From contig JADKBW010000001.1 of the NCBI GenBank assembly GCA_016714905.1, positions 1 through 64,000 on the forward strand: DNA of 64,000 bases, written 5' to 3'. Both the position numbers and the translations under genes were made by a program. The number at the start of each line of letters is the position of its first letter. The stretch's first letter is position 1. Under the pieces are notes generated by a model, which was not told the origin of the DNA, searched no databases, and saw only the letters and a list, made by a program, of their open reading frames with translations. Positions 1 through 8,023 of the stretch are shown one piece after another. The stretch is from Flavobacterium sp. (GTDB lineage Bacteria > Bacteroidota > Bacteroidia > Flavobacteriales > Flavobacteriaceae).

Positions 1-11
1 AGGTACCACTT

Positions 12-43
12 AAAAACCCGATTAGAAATAATCAGGTTTTATT
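12..43. terminator. Terminator-like hairpin at the left edge
   Basis: The arms AAACCCGATTA (14-24) and TAATCAGGTTT (29-39) pair with one mismatch around a four-base loop. A-rich sequence precedes the stem and TTTTATTTTA follows it, as in a factor-independent terminator that could work in both directions. It probably ends a plus-strand gene lying before the window. The rest of 1-238 holds no gene, only the first copy of a direct repeat. Confidence 0.55.
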
Positions 44-172
44 TTAGGTTGGACTACATTACTAAATTACCAATAGATTAATAATTACCGTACCTTTCCT
101 TACTTAGCGCTCGTCAGAAAGCTTATCAAAAGTTGCTGTTTTAAAACCGACTGAGCAGAACAAGTGAGGAAG

Positions 173-224
173 AAGTAAACGAACAATTTACAGAAAAACT
201 AGCCATGAGATTTAGCATTTGTTA
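173..224. repeat. 52-bp direct repeat, copy 1
   Basis: Positions 173-224 are identical to 1525-1576, and the two copies bracket the broken beta-lactamase-like gene. Before this copy lies an imperfect dyad: GCTCGTCAG at 109-117 can pair with CTGAGC at 151-156, leaving two bases bulged. The second copy also has an imperfect dyad just upstream, so the duplicated unit may be dyad plus repeat. The arrangement resembles the boundary of a mobile gene unit, but I cannot name the element. Confidence 0.8.
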
Positions 225-238
225 TGCACAGTTAATGT

Positions 239-1570
239 TTAGTCTTTTTGATTGTAAGGAATATAATTTTCCCATTTCCATGGAGTAAAAATATCGCCAA
301 TAGCTGTTTCTAATAATTCTTTAAAAATACTTTCTGCATTATCACTATTGCTCATAATTATTATTCCTGTTCCTGTTTCTGGAAAAATAATTGAATAGTG
401 TTGAAAACCGTCACCATGGCCTTCTTTGAAGGCACCAGTGCCGTAAGGCGATTGAAGCAATACCCAACCAAGTCCGTAACCTAAATCAATGTTGTCATTG
501 GCATTAGAATCTTGTAATCGCAATGGACCAAACTGTGCTATTGATCTGATTTTAATTTGTTGGGTAAACATTGTTTTGCTGGTAGATTTTTCCAATAATT
601 TATCTTTCAACACAGCTTCAGTAAAAAGAGTATAATCGTTCAAAGTTGTTTCTAAAGTACTTGCAGCTCTCGCATCGTTATCTTTATCTTTTTCATAGAG
701 TTCTCCCGCTGTGTTATGTCCAAGGCAATAATCTTTTTCAAATTCGGATTGCCTGTATAAGAAGAATGATTCATTTTTAAAGGTCTAAAATATTTTCTTG
801 CATCATTTTTTTCTAAGGGTTTATTCAATAGATGCTCCAAACCACTTGTAAATAAACCAGACCTTCGCCAGAATAACTGTAGCGAGAACCCGGTATAGCC
901 TTAACCCTTAATTTTGATCCGGTTCGTCCCATCGCCAATTTGGAAAACCTGAAGTATGATCTAAACACATTCTTGCTGTTATTTTGACATACCTTGACTC
1001 GTCTTTTAAATCTTGATAATTATCATGCCATCTTTTTGTTGGTTTGTAGTCATAAATTGGCTTTGGCAAATATTCTTGTAAAGGTTTATCTAAATCAAGT
1101 ATACCTTTTTCAACAAGTTGCATGACCATCACTGCAAAGACAGATTTGCTTAATGAAGCACCATAAAAATTGGTTTCATTTTTTATTGGTTCTTTGGTGC
1201 GTAGATTTTTATAACCGAAAGATTTTTTATAGACTGGTTCATTATTGTTTAAAACGGTGACTGCTAATCCTTGCACATTGGCAACTTTCATTAACTTATC
1301 AATTTCATTATCTAAATTGATTTCTGTAATTTCTGTCTTGTCAAGTCGCACAATATTTTGCCCAAAACTAACAGGAGTAAAATAGAAAATTGAAAAGATG
1401 GTAAAACAGTAGTTCTTTAAGGACGATGTGGTTTTTAATTGTGCAAAACGTTTCCCTTGCCAGAGCTCGTGGCGGCTTACGGAAAAAAATTTTTTTTTTA
1501 TAACCGCCCGAGCGAAGTTATGAAAAGTAAACGAACAATTTACAGAAAAACTAGCCATGAGATTTAGCAT
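239..1570 (-). pseudogene. Broken serine beta-lactamase-like hydrolase
   Basis: Pieces in different frames together make one class C beta-lactamase / serine hydrolase. The upstream piece (908-1570) carries the nucleophile motif SLSK and then LDHTSGFPNW. Between 840 and 908 another frame encodes GSRYSYSGEG, the Tyr-x-Ser motif. The last piece (239-643) has GLGW and GHGDGFQHY, which fits the third active-site (HxG-type) motif. At least four frame changes are needed, several at runs of A or T. A hydrophobic signal-like stretch ending in SFGQ precedes the mature part. The true start is unclear because the longest reading frame begins inside the direct repeat. Real decay and sequencing error are both possible. 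The number of breaks is higher than in the other frameshifted genes here, so I call it a pseudogene. Confidence 0.72.
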
Positions 1571-1576
1571 TTGTTA
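1525..1576. repeat. 52-bp direct repeat, copy 2
   Basis: Identical to 173-224. Just before it, GCTCGTGGCGG (1465-1475) and CCGCCCGAGC (1504-1513) form an imperfect dyad with one bulged base and an A/T-rich loop. Just after it, the minus strand reads GCTGCTAACAA (1571-1581), an 11-mer that recurs on the plus strand at 2342-2352 beyond the next gene. Confidence 0.8.
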
Positions 1577-1599
1577 GCAGCTGGCATTGTTCAATTCTA

Positions 1600-2294
1600 T
1601 TATTCTTTAATAATTTTCTTGAACGTCGTTCCAAGTTCTGTATCAATTTTCAAAGTATAAAATGCTGAAGACAAACCAGAAATATCTATATCTTCAAAAT
1701 TATCAATTATAGTCTTAACATTTTGCCCCAACGAATTTAAGATCTGAATTTTTGAAATCATCAATTGATTAGTACTTATATGAATTAACGCTTTTGCAGG
1801 GTTAGGATATATGGCTATTCGCTGCAGCTCAAAGTCTAAGGTTTTTAGTGGATAGTTTAAAAATGTTGCCGACCCAAAAATTAGATTATCCATCCTTAAT
1901 AATAGACCACTACCTTGCGGATAAATCTGATAGAATCCAACATATGATTGCAAAAAGGAAAAATAACTATTTTCGAATTGATTGTTAATTGCCGAACCAC
2001 AATCCAGTTCTGATGCAGAAAATGGAGCGGGCTGCCAAGAATTACTATCTACATTAGTAAAAGCTCCGATAAAGGTATTACAAGCACCCATTCCTGTAAA
2101 ATCAAAAGTATTTGAAATGGTAAGCGTAGGTGCAATAGTAGGCTGAAAAGCTAGAACATTAAATAAAGGTTCAAGATCACTGTTTTGAACATTAATTAAA
2201 TACCAAGTCTGGAATAACTCTGGATTTGGGTCTTGTGAAAAACAGTTTAAGCCACAATTGATCAAACTAAAAATAATAATAATAAATTTTTCAT
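1600..2294 (-). CDS. Secreted META-like protein with T9SS sorting domain
   Basis: The central region contains GMGACNTFIGAF, a motif of META/HslJ-type domains. The C-terminal 80 residues begin at IAIYPNPA and end in TFKKIIKE, a type A sorting domain recognised by the T9SS. I place the start at the ATG at 2294. One A appears to be missing from the A-run just after it. With the base restored, the protein starts MKKFIIIIFSLI, a clear signal peptide, and the length becomes 696 bases or 231 residues. Without it, only a TTG start at 2265 is available and the signal peptide is lost. The expected product is exported to the periplasm and then through the T9SS. The substrate or partner is unknown. Confidence 0.75.
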
Positions 2295-2497
2295 TTTCGA
2301 CTGTATTAAGTTATTGGATTTGCGTTATTTTTTTTCTGCTTGCTGCTAACAATGAGATAAATCTGATTCAAGAAATGCTTTACAAAATCACTTCTTACAT
2401 AAAACCTAAATCACATCTATTCTGTAAATATATACAAAACAAAAACACTACGTTCTGCTACTAACACATTCCTGCCAAAACAAAATCTGCTAATCTG

Positions 2498-2573
2498 TTA
2501 CAAAATCCCGCCACCAAAAAAATTTGTCACAGTTTTTGTTACAAAATTTTTCACGTAGTAATTTTTGTAACAA
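2498..2573 (+). promoter_or_regulatory. Palindromic operator/promoter of the HTH gene
   Basis: TTGTTACAAAA (2536-2546) and TTTGTAACAA (2564-2573) form a near-perfect dyad, and a third copy of GTTACAAAA lies at 2498-2506. A promoter-like TTTTTG (2533-2538) and TAATTTTTG (2559-2567), one base longer than the TAnnTTTG box, sit inside the dyad. The dyad ends 8 bases before the HTH gene, so autoregulation is the simplest reading. Confidence 0.5.
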
Positions 2574-2581
2574 CCCATCTT

Positions 2582-3109
2582 ATGAAAAAACAACACCCCA
2601 TCAGAACCTTACTTAGCCTCAAACAAGAAGAAATCGCCATGCTACTCGGTATCAGCCGCGCCCGATGGGGCATGTACGAAATCGGCAAACGCGACCTGCC
2701 CTTGTCCGCCAAGCAATTGCTCGCAGAAATGCTCATCTATGAAAAGGAATCAAACCCCATCGCCAAACCTACATCCGACAAACAACAACAAGAAAGACAG
2801 CACCAAGAACTCGAACGCCTGCTGCGCAATAACGAATACCAGCAACTGCTGCTTGAAAGAAAAATGGCTGCCACTCAAAAAAAACTGGAAGCACAATTGG
2901 GGTTATTGTCACTAGTTGGTTTCTTAAACAACCGCAAAGCAAAAGACACAGATCCTAGAAGCATTTACTTCGGGAACTTCACACGCAAAGCACAGCAAAC
3001 ACCTGCCGCCGACCATGCAACGGTGCTGATGCAGCAAGAATTAAAGAAAGAAGTGCTGGAATTTGAAAAAAAATGCATAGAAGCAAGATTGCGAGAATAT
3101 GAGTTGTAA
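2582..3109 (+). CDS. XRE-type HTH regulator with coiled-coil tail
   Basis: Residues about 8-50 form a helix-turn-helix of the XRE/Cro type (LSLKQEEIAMLLGISRARW, then EIGKRDLPLS). Residues about 65-120 are rich in Q, E, R and L and look like a coiled coil, suggesting dimerisation. The C-terminal 50 residues are charged and of unknown role. The gene uses many C- and G-ending codons (GCCGCGCCC, GACCTGCCC) unlike most neighbours, which suggests horizontal acquisition. An inverted repeat lies just upstream and is the likely binding site. The ATG at 2582 is the only good start. No effector domain is visible, so target genes cannot be named. The divergent secreted-protein gene at 1600-2294 is one possibility. 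Confidence 0.75.
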   Translation: MKKQHPIRTLLSLKQEEIAMLLGISRARWGMYEIGKRDLPLSAKQLLAEMLIYEKESNPIAKPTSDKQQQERQHQELERLLRNNEYQQLLLERKMAATQKKLEAQLGLLSLVGFLNNRKAKDTDPRSIYFGNFTRKAQQTPAADHATVLMQQELKKEVLEFEKKCIEARLREYEL

Positions 3110-3115
3110 ATGGCG

Positions 3116-3143
3116 CTAAAAAACCCGAAACAAACGCTTCGGG
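3116..3143 (-). terminator. Terminator of the delta-60 repeat gene
   Basis: The stem ACCCGAA (3122-3128) / TTCGGGT (3137-3143) has an eight-base loop. On the minus strand a run of T follows. It lies 30 bases past the stop of the minus-strand gene at 3173. The plus-strand side has no T-run, so it is mainly a minus-strand terminator. Confidence 0.7.
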
Positions 3144-3172
3144 TCTAGATAGGTCATTCTCATATTGCTATT

Positions 3173-4675
3173 TTAATTCCGAATAAACTTTACCGATCGG
3201 TATCCTTCCCCATTGAAAAAGTACAGTCCGGCTGGCAAGCTGCTGACATCGATACGCTCAGTTGCGTTTACTCCAGAAAGCACTTTTTTTCCCGTAGTAT
3301 CGGTTATGGTATAGGCAATCGGCGTCACGGATTTGCTTCTCAATGTGATAAAGCTTGTCGCCGGATTCGGAACAATGTCGAGTTGTTGGAACGTATTGTC
3401 TGTCGTCCCGAGTGCAATACCCAATTCGTAGCGCACCAACGCAAAATCTTCCGTACCTTGAGTAGAAACACCGCCGACCAGAAGGCCGTCTCCATCAATT
3501 GTACCGCAAAATCCACGGTCGAGCAGCGCAGAGAAATCGGTGGTCACGATGCCGTTGGTGCCAAAGCTGCTATCTAGCGTTCCGTCAGAAAGATAGCGTG
3601 CGACTGCAAAATCATAACTTGTTGCGGTAATGAGCGCATCACCAATCCCTAGAATTTTACCGTCGGGTTGCAACTGCAGTGTAAAAATCCAATCGTTTGC
3701 TGTAGATACAGGAGTGGTCATGATGCCTGCTGTCCCAAATGTAGTGTCAAGTGTACCATCTGAAAGAAGCCTCGCTAACGCGAAATCTTGTGCAGAACCA
3801 ACAATAGCTGCATAACCTCCAATAACGATTTTACCGTCAGGTTGCAACAGCATGTCGCGTCCGACACCAGATCCGACAGGAAAGAAATTAACCCTGCCAT
3901 CGTCTGAAAAAGTGGTATCGAGTGTGCCGTCGGACAAATACCGTACTACGGCAAAATTGGCCTGATTCGAGCCGCCGCTAAGAATAGTACCACCTGAAGC
4001 AACAATTTTTCCGTCGGGTTGCAATGCCATACCAGTAATATACTCACTACGATTAAAAAAAACGGTGGTCTGCATTCCGTCGTTGCTAAAACTGGTATCA
4101 AAAGTGCCGTCAGGATTCAGCCTTGCTATTGCCATCTTGTATATGGAAACTCCCTCGGTCATACCTCCTAGTACTATTTTTCCATCAGGTTGCAAAAGCA
4201 CTGCGTTGCAGCGGCTTTCTTCCGTATTGAAATGAATATTGACTATGCCTGCTGTTCCAAAAGAATTGTCGATTGTCCCGTCGGGATTGATACGCATTAC
4301 TGCCATAGTGTTGACAGTGCCGATAGCATCGATGGCGTCGCCTGCTGCGATAATTTTACCATCGGGCTGCTCGACAAGCTTGTTGATCTTATCATTACCA
4401 GCGCCGAAATCATAATTCATGATGCCAGTACCATTAAATGACAAATCTAGTGTACCATCAGGATTGTAACACGCAAAAGCCATGGTGCTCGTTGTAGAAC
4501 CAGCGGCTAGTATTTTTCCTGTCGATAGTTTCAGTATCGCGCTGCAGTAATCATTTGCAGTGCCAATAGGCGTTGTAACTTTTCCGTTGACACCAAAATT
4601 GGAATCGAGTGTGCCGGGCTGCGCCATTATTGTAATGGTAAAAAAAGTCGCCACACCTATCAATATCTTTTTCAT
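3173..4675 (-). CDS. Delta-60 repeat protein with T9SS sorting domain
   Basis: A signal peptide (MKKILIGVATFFTITIMAQ) is followed by seven repeats of about 55-60 residues. Each repeat runs from a segment like LDTTFGTAGIM through LQPDGKI to ARYLSDG, which matches the delta-60 repeat (probably a beta-propeller-like or extended beta fold). The last 70 residues (DIVPNPATSFITL to SVKFIRN) form a type A T9SS sorting domain, so the protein should be exported and attached or released at the cell surface. At 500 residues it is short for this family, which often has many more repeats. The DNA is visibly richer in G+C than the core genes, as in the neighbouring HTH gene. The function of delta-60 proteins is not established; adhesion or a surface role is a guess. 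Confidence 0.88.
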   Translation of the reverse strand: MKKILIGVATFFTITIMAQPGTLDSNFGVNGKVTTPIGTANDYCSAILKLSTGKILAAGSTTSTMAFACYNPDGTLDLSFNGTGIMNYDFGAGNDKINKLVEQPDGKIIAAGDAIDAIGTVNTMAVMRINPDGTIDNSFGTAGIVNIHFNTEESRCNAVLLQPDGKIVLGGMTEGVSIYKMAIARLNPDGTFDTSFSNDGMQTTVFFNRSEYITGMALQPDGKIVASGGTILSGGSNQANFAVVRYLSDGTLDTTFSDDGRVNFFPVGSGVGRDMLLQPDGKIVIGGYAAIVGSAQDFALARLLSDGTLDTTFGTAGIMTTPVSTANDWIFTLQLQPDGKILGIGDALITATSYDFAVARYLSDGTLDSSFGTNGIVTTDFSALLDRGFCGTIDGDGLLVGGVSTQGTEDFALVRYELGIALGTTDNTFQQLDIVPNPATSFITLRSKSVTPIAYTITDTTGKKVLSGVNATERIDVSSLPAGLYFFNGEGYRSVKFIRN

Positions 4676-4987
4676 ACTTTTTATCTTTTTGGTTTTCTCA
4701 CCACGAAAGTAAAGTTTATTTTGTTTTCAGAACTTTTTTTGGCAAATGGAGATCTGAGAATCACTAATTTGAAGGCTAATCTTCAACATTGTCATTACAG
4801 CTTCACTAATCAATTATTTGAAAATTGTCCGCAACATTAGGCATTTCGTTTAAAACCAATTTTGAGTTGTTAGTAACGTATGGAATGCATTGCAAGAAAA
4901 CAATTACTATATAAACTAATAAAGGATGAATGATCATTCTAATTGCTTTCTTTATTATAACTAAACCACTTAGATTTGAGAAAAGTA
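4676..4987. other. Intergenic region without a gene
   Basis: These 312 bases separate two minus-strand genes. Near 4706-4713 the minus strand reads TACTTTCG, one mismatch from the Bacteroidota -7 box, and may serve the delta-60 gene. I see no RNA gene, repeat or convincing terminator. The short plus-strand reading frame starting at 4930 looks like chance. Confidence 0.5.
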
Positions 4988-5878
4988 TTAGTCATTTCGA
5001 ATACGGTAGGCAAGCCCAATTGAAAATATCAAATAATTTTTTGAATTGGAAAAACTGGAATTTGTATTCGATAGTTGGTCAGAATCGGATTTGTATTGCA
5101 ATGGTGGATTACCCAGCGATTGACCAATTTCAGCGTATGCCATAATGTTATTGAAGCAGTAATATTCAATAAAACTTTTCAAAACCACTTCATCAAATCG
5201 GACATAGTCATTATTTTGAGATTCCGAGAGTTGAAAAGATCGTGTCAATGCCTTAAAATTAATTCCCGTATACCATTTTTTCTTCTGGATTGCATATTCA
5301 ATTTTATAGTTTGTTGGCAGAATTCCAAAAAATTGCCAGCGGTCTGAAGGCTTCCAGTCGACCCCAACAAGCGGGACAAAAAAATGACCGAACGCTTCTT
5401 CATTAAAATAAAATCCAAGTTTGATTTGCAATTTGTCCTTCAATTTATAATTTTCGATGAACAACATTCCATATTGGAAATCCTCGCTACCTATCGACGA
5501 TTTAAAATCGGTTGCGAGTTTAGGAATTCCTATAAGTAATGATTTCCATTTTTTGTTTTTCGAAATCCATTGGTAACCGATCGGTAGTGAAATACTCGAC
5601 ACTTTAGTTGCTGCAGTCAGTCTAGGCGAAATTGAAGTTTGTATTAATTCGCTGTTGATTCTAAAAAACAATGTATTCCCATTCTTCAACTCATGAGGTA
5701 AAAAAACACCAAGAGCATAAATATCTGTGTTGTTCTTTAATTCAGGATTACCCTTATTTGTTGATGAGAAGTTTTGATAATTGAAATTGGCAATATCTAC
5801 ATATGGCTGAGCTTTGCCCTTATTAATACAAAGAAGTAACGTAAGTACGAAGAATCTGGCTCGACGAATCGGTATCAT
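4988..5878 (-). CDS. DUF6268-like outer-membrane beta-barrel protein
   Basis: A 296-residue protein with an N-terminal signal peptide ending near KGKAQ. The rest alternates polar and hydrophobic residues and is rich in aromatic residues (YQWISKNKKW, WQFFGILPTNYKIEY). It ends in a segment typical of an outer-membrane barrel (YLIFSIGLAYRI). I recognise the overall pattern as the DUF6268 outer-membrane family, with moderate certainty. Its start lies 13 bases after the queG stop on the same strand, so the two are probably co-transcribed. No substrate can be inferred. No enzymatic motif is visible. Confidence 0.65.
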   Translation of the reverse strand: MIPIRRARFFVLTLLLCINKGKAQPYVDIANFNYQNFSSTNKGNPELKNNTDIYALGVFLPHELKNGNTLFFRINSELIQTSISPRLTAATKVSSISLPIGYQWISKNKKWKSLLIGIPKLATDFKSSIGSEDFQYGMLFIENYKLKDKLQIKLGFYFNEEAFGHFFVPLVGVDWKPSDRWQFFGILPTNYKIEYAIQKKKWYTGINFKALTRSFQLSESQNNDYVRFDEVVLKSFIEYYCFNNIMAYAEIGQSLGNPPLQYKSDSDQLSNTNSSFSNSKNYLIFSIGLAYRIRND

Positions 5879-5891
5879 ATTTATTGTGCCT

Positions 5892-6809
5892 TTAGAAATT
5901 GATGTTTCTTTTTAACCCTTCCAATTTTGTTCGATTTACGGCTGAGTTTTTAAAAACTTTTTGAAACGTTTCTGCAGTGATTTCTTCCCAATCCTTTTTT
6001 GTATAAGATAGCAATTCTGCACTCGTATCGAAAAGCGGTTCGTTATGCGGTTTCGAAAACTTATTCCACGGGCAAACATCTTGGCAAATGTCGCAACCGA
6101 AAGCCCAATCATTGAACTTCCCTTTCATTTCCGTTGGGATATTGTCTTTGAGTTCGATGGTGAAGTAAGAGATACATTTGCTCCCATCAACAACGTACGG
6201 CGCTACGATTGCTTCTGTAGGACAAGCATCAATGCAGGCAGTGCAGGTTCCGCAATGGTCAGTGGTGGCGTTATCATAGTCAAGTTCAAGATCAATGATG
6301 AGTTCGGCGATGAAATAATAGGAACCAATCGTTTTGGTAATCAAGTTGCTGTTTTTTCCGATCCAACCCAGACCACTTTTAGCTGCCCAAGCTTTATCTA
6401 GCACAGGCGCAGAATCTACAAAAGCTCGACCTGAAACTTCGCCGATATTTTCTTGGATGGAAAATAATAGTTCCTTTAGTTTTTCTTTGATGACAAAATG
6501 ATAGTCTTGTCCGTAAGCATATTTCGAAATTTTATAAGTACCGTCGATTTGGGTTTCCGAAGGATAGTAATTGAGTAATAATGACACCACACTTTTGGCA
6601 TCGTCGACGAGAAGGTTGGGATTGAGTCGCTTGTCGAAGTGATTCTCCATATAAGACATTTGACCGTGTTGGTTTTGGTTGAGCCATTTCTCTAGTCGCG
6701 GCGCTTCTTCTTCAAGAAATCCAGATTTAGAAATACCACATGACAGGAATCCGAGTCGTTTTGCTTCGGATTTGATGAAGGCAGTGTATTTGGATTTGTT
6801 ATCAATCAC
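5892..6809 (-). CDS. queG: Epoxyqueuosine reductase QueG
   Basis: This enzyme reduces epoxyqueuosine to queuosine at the wobble base of tRNAs, using cobalamin and two [4Fe-4S] clusters in the cytoplasm. The 305-residue protein has the two ferredoxin-type cysteine sets, CGTCTACIDACP near residue 187 and CDICQDVCPW near residue 241. The N-terminal part contains the family segment PRLEKWLNQNQHGQMSYM, and the middle has DSAPVLDKAWAAKSGLGWIG. Length is normal for the family. It lies downstream of ruvB with a repeat-like spacer between them and upstream of the outer-membrane barrel gene. A queuosine precursor transporter of the same pathway is encoded far away at 58466-59109. Confidence 0.95.
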   Translation of the reverse strand: MIDNKSKYTAFIKSEAKRLGFLSCGISKSGFLEEEAPRLEKWLNQNQHGQMSYMENHFDKRLNPNLLVDDAKSVVSLLLNYYPSETQIDGTYKISKYAYGQDYHFVIKEKLKELLFSIQENIGEVSGRAFVDSAPVLDKAWAAKSGLGWIGKNSNLITKTIGSYYFIAELIIDLELDYDNATTDHCGTCTACIDACPTEAIVAPYVVDGSKCISYFTIELKDNIPTEMKGKFNDWAFGCDICQDVCPWNKFSKPHNEPLFDTSAELLSYTKKDWEEITAETFQKVFKNSAVNRTKLEGLKRNINF

Positions 6810-6827
6810 GTCGTTACATTTTGGTTC

Positions 6828-6919
6828 GCATTAGGGATTGCAGCGGCATCCTTTTTTGAGGCACGAAAAAAGATGGGAGGCGGAAAGCCCGACCGCGCCT
6901 TTTTCGGCGTGGGAATGCC
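6828..6919. repeat. REP-like intergenic element
   Basis: The spacer between ruvB and queG is much richer in G+C than its surroundings and has dyad pieces such as CGCGCC / GGCGTG around a T-run. Phrases such as GGATTGCAGCGGCATCC and CGGAAAGCCCGACC resemble, from memory, a dispersed intergenic repeat common in Flavobacterium genomes. It could act as a terminator or mRNA-stability element within the ruvB-queG transcript. A whole-genome search would be needed to show that it is repeated. Confidence 0.5.
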
Positions 6920-7942
6920 CTAAAACAATCCGCCTTGAATATTGGTTTTAATCTTCCCGAGATGTTTGTATGCTTTTTCTGTCACTTCACGTCCGCGTGG
7001 TGTTCGCATGATAAAACCTTCTTGAATCAAAAACGGTTCATAGACTTCTTCGATGGTTTCGCTGCTTTCGGAAACAGCCGTCGCCAAAGTGGATAATCCG
7101 ACTGGTCCGCCTTTAAATTTGTCGATGATCGTTGTGAGTATTTTGTTGTCCATTTCGTCAAGACCGTGGGCGTCAACATGTAATGCTTTGAGTGCATATC
7201 GGGCGATTTCGATGTCGATCTTTCCGTTGCCTTTGATTTGTGCGAAATCACGAACACGACGCAACAGTGCATTGGCAATTCTAGGCGTTCCTCGACTTCT
7301 ACCGGCAATTTCGATGGCGGCTTCCATGGTGATGGGCATTTTGAGAATAGATGAACTTCGTTGCACGATGGTGGTTAGCAGTTCGGTGGTGTAATATTGC
7401 AATCGACTTTGGATTCCGAATCGTGCGCGCATTGGAGCGGTTAGTAAGCCTGAGCGTGTTGTTGCGCCAACTAGTGTAAATGGATTGAGATTGATTTGGA
7501 CTGTTCTCGCGTTCGGTCCAGATTCGATCATAATATCGATTTTAAAGTCCTCCATGGCCGAGTAAAGATATTCTTCTACAATTGGGCTCAATCGGTGGAT
7601 TTCGTCTATAAAAAGTACGTCTCTATCTTCGAGGTTGGTTAGTAGACCTGCAAGATCGCCGGGCTTGTCAAGAACTGGACCTGAGGTGATTTTGATTCCA
7701 ACTCCAAGTTCATTGGCCAGTATGTTCGCTAACGTTGTTTTTCCCAAACCTGGTGGACCATGAAATAAGGTGTGATCTAGCGCTTCGTTCCGTTGATTGG
7801 CGGCTTCCACAAATACTTTCAGATTGTCTAATACTTGATCTTGACCGGAGAAATCCTCGAACGATAGCGGTCTCAGTTTTTTTTCGAGATCTAGCTCTTC
7901 GGAATTGTAATTAAAATTGGTTGGATCTAAATTCTCATTCAT
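6920..7942 (-). CDS. ruvB: Holliday junction helicase ATPase RuvB
   Basis: RuvB is the AAA+ motor that drives branch migration of Holliday junctions with RuvA during recombination and repair. The 340-residue protein has the Walker A motif GPPGLGKTT (about 62-70), Walker B VLFIDEIHR (about 109-117) and the sensor segment TTRSGLLTAPMRARFG (about 161-176). The C-terminal winged helix ends in TPRGREVTEKAYKHLG, normal for the family. ruvA and ruvC are not in the window. A -7 box lies only 4 bases before the start codon, which suggests a leaderless or nearly leaderless mRNA. Confidence 0.98.
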   Translation of the reverse strand: MNENLDPTNFNYNSEELDLEKKLRPLSFEDFSGQDQVLDNLKVFVEAANQRNEALDHTLFHGPPGLGKTTLANILANELGVGIKITSGPVLDKPGDLAGLLTNLEDRDVLFIDEIHRLSPIVEEYLYSAMEDFKIDIMIESGPNARTVQINLNPFTLVGATTRSGLLTAPMRARFGIQSRLQYYTTELLTTIVQRSSSILKMPITMEAAIEIAGRSRGTPRIANALLRRVRDFAQIKGNGKIDIEIARYALKALHVDAHGLDEMDNKILTTIIDKFKGGPVGLSTLATAVSESSETIEEVYEPFLIQEGFIMRTPRGREVTEKAYKHLGKIKTNIQGGLF

Positions 7943-7946
7943 GTTA

Positions 7947-7954
7947 CAAATATA
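7947..7954 (-). promoter_or_regulatory. -7 promoter box of ruvB
   Basis: On the minus strand this reads TATATTTG, a full match to the Bacteroidota TAnnTTTG box, and the ruvB ATG follows after four bases. No clear -33 box is present. Given the usual spacing, transcription would start at or near the A of the ATG. Confidence 0.45.
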
Positions 7955-7975
7955 GCGAAATTGTTTGCCTAAAAT

Positions 7976-8003
7976 AAAAATGCCTTTCGATGAGGAAAGG
8001 CAT
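7976..8003 (-). terminator. Terminator of the act-cox operon
   Basis: The arms ATGCCTTTC (7980-7988) and GAAAGGCAT (7995-8003) form a nine-pair stem with a six-base loop. On the minus strand TTTTTATTTTA follows. It lies 21 bases past the coxA stop and separates the respiratory operon from ruvB. Confidence 0.85.
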
Positions 8004-8023
8004 TTTTAGCAATATTATTTTGT

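Noticed and set aside
109..1576. A clear integron cassette with attC site
   Set aside because: The dyads and repeats are suggestive, but the strict GTTRRRY / RYYYAAC core pairs are absent and no integrase is visible.
2258..2464. Plus-strand reading frame of 68 codons
   Set aside because: It overlaps the signal peptide region of the minus-strand gene and has a skewed, low-complexity composition with no motif.
3383..4441. Several plus-strand frames of 61-83 codons inside the delta-60 gene
   Set aside because: They are antisense to a clear gene, have no motif and no start signals.
4930..5347. Overlapping plus-strand frames near the DUF6268-like gene
   Set aside because: They lie opposite a real gene and show no protein-like pattern.
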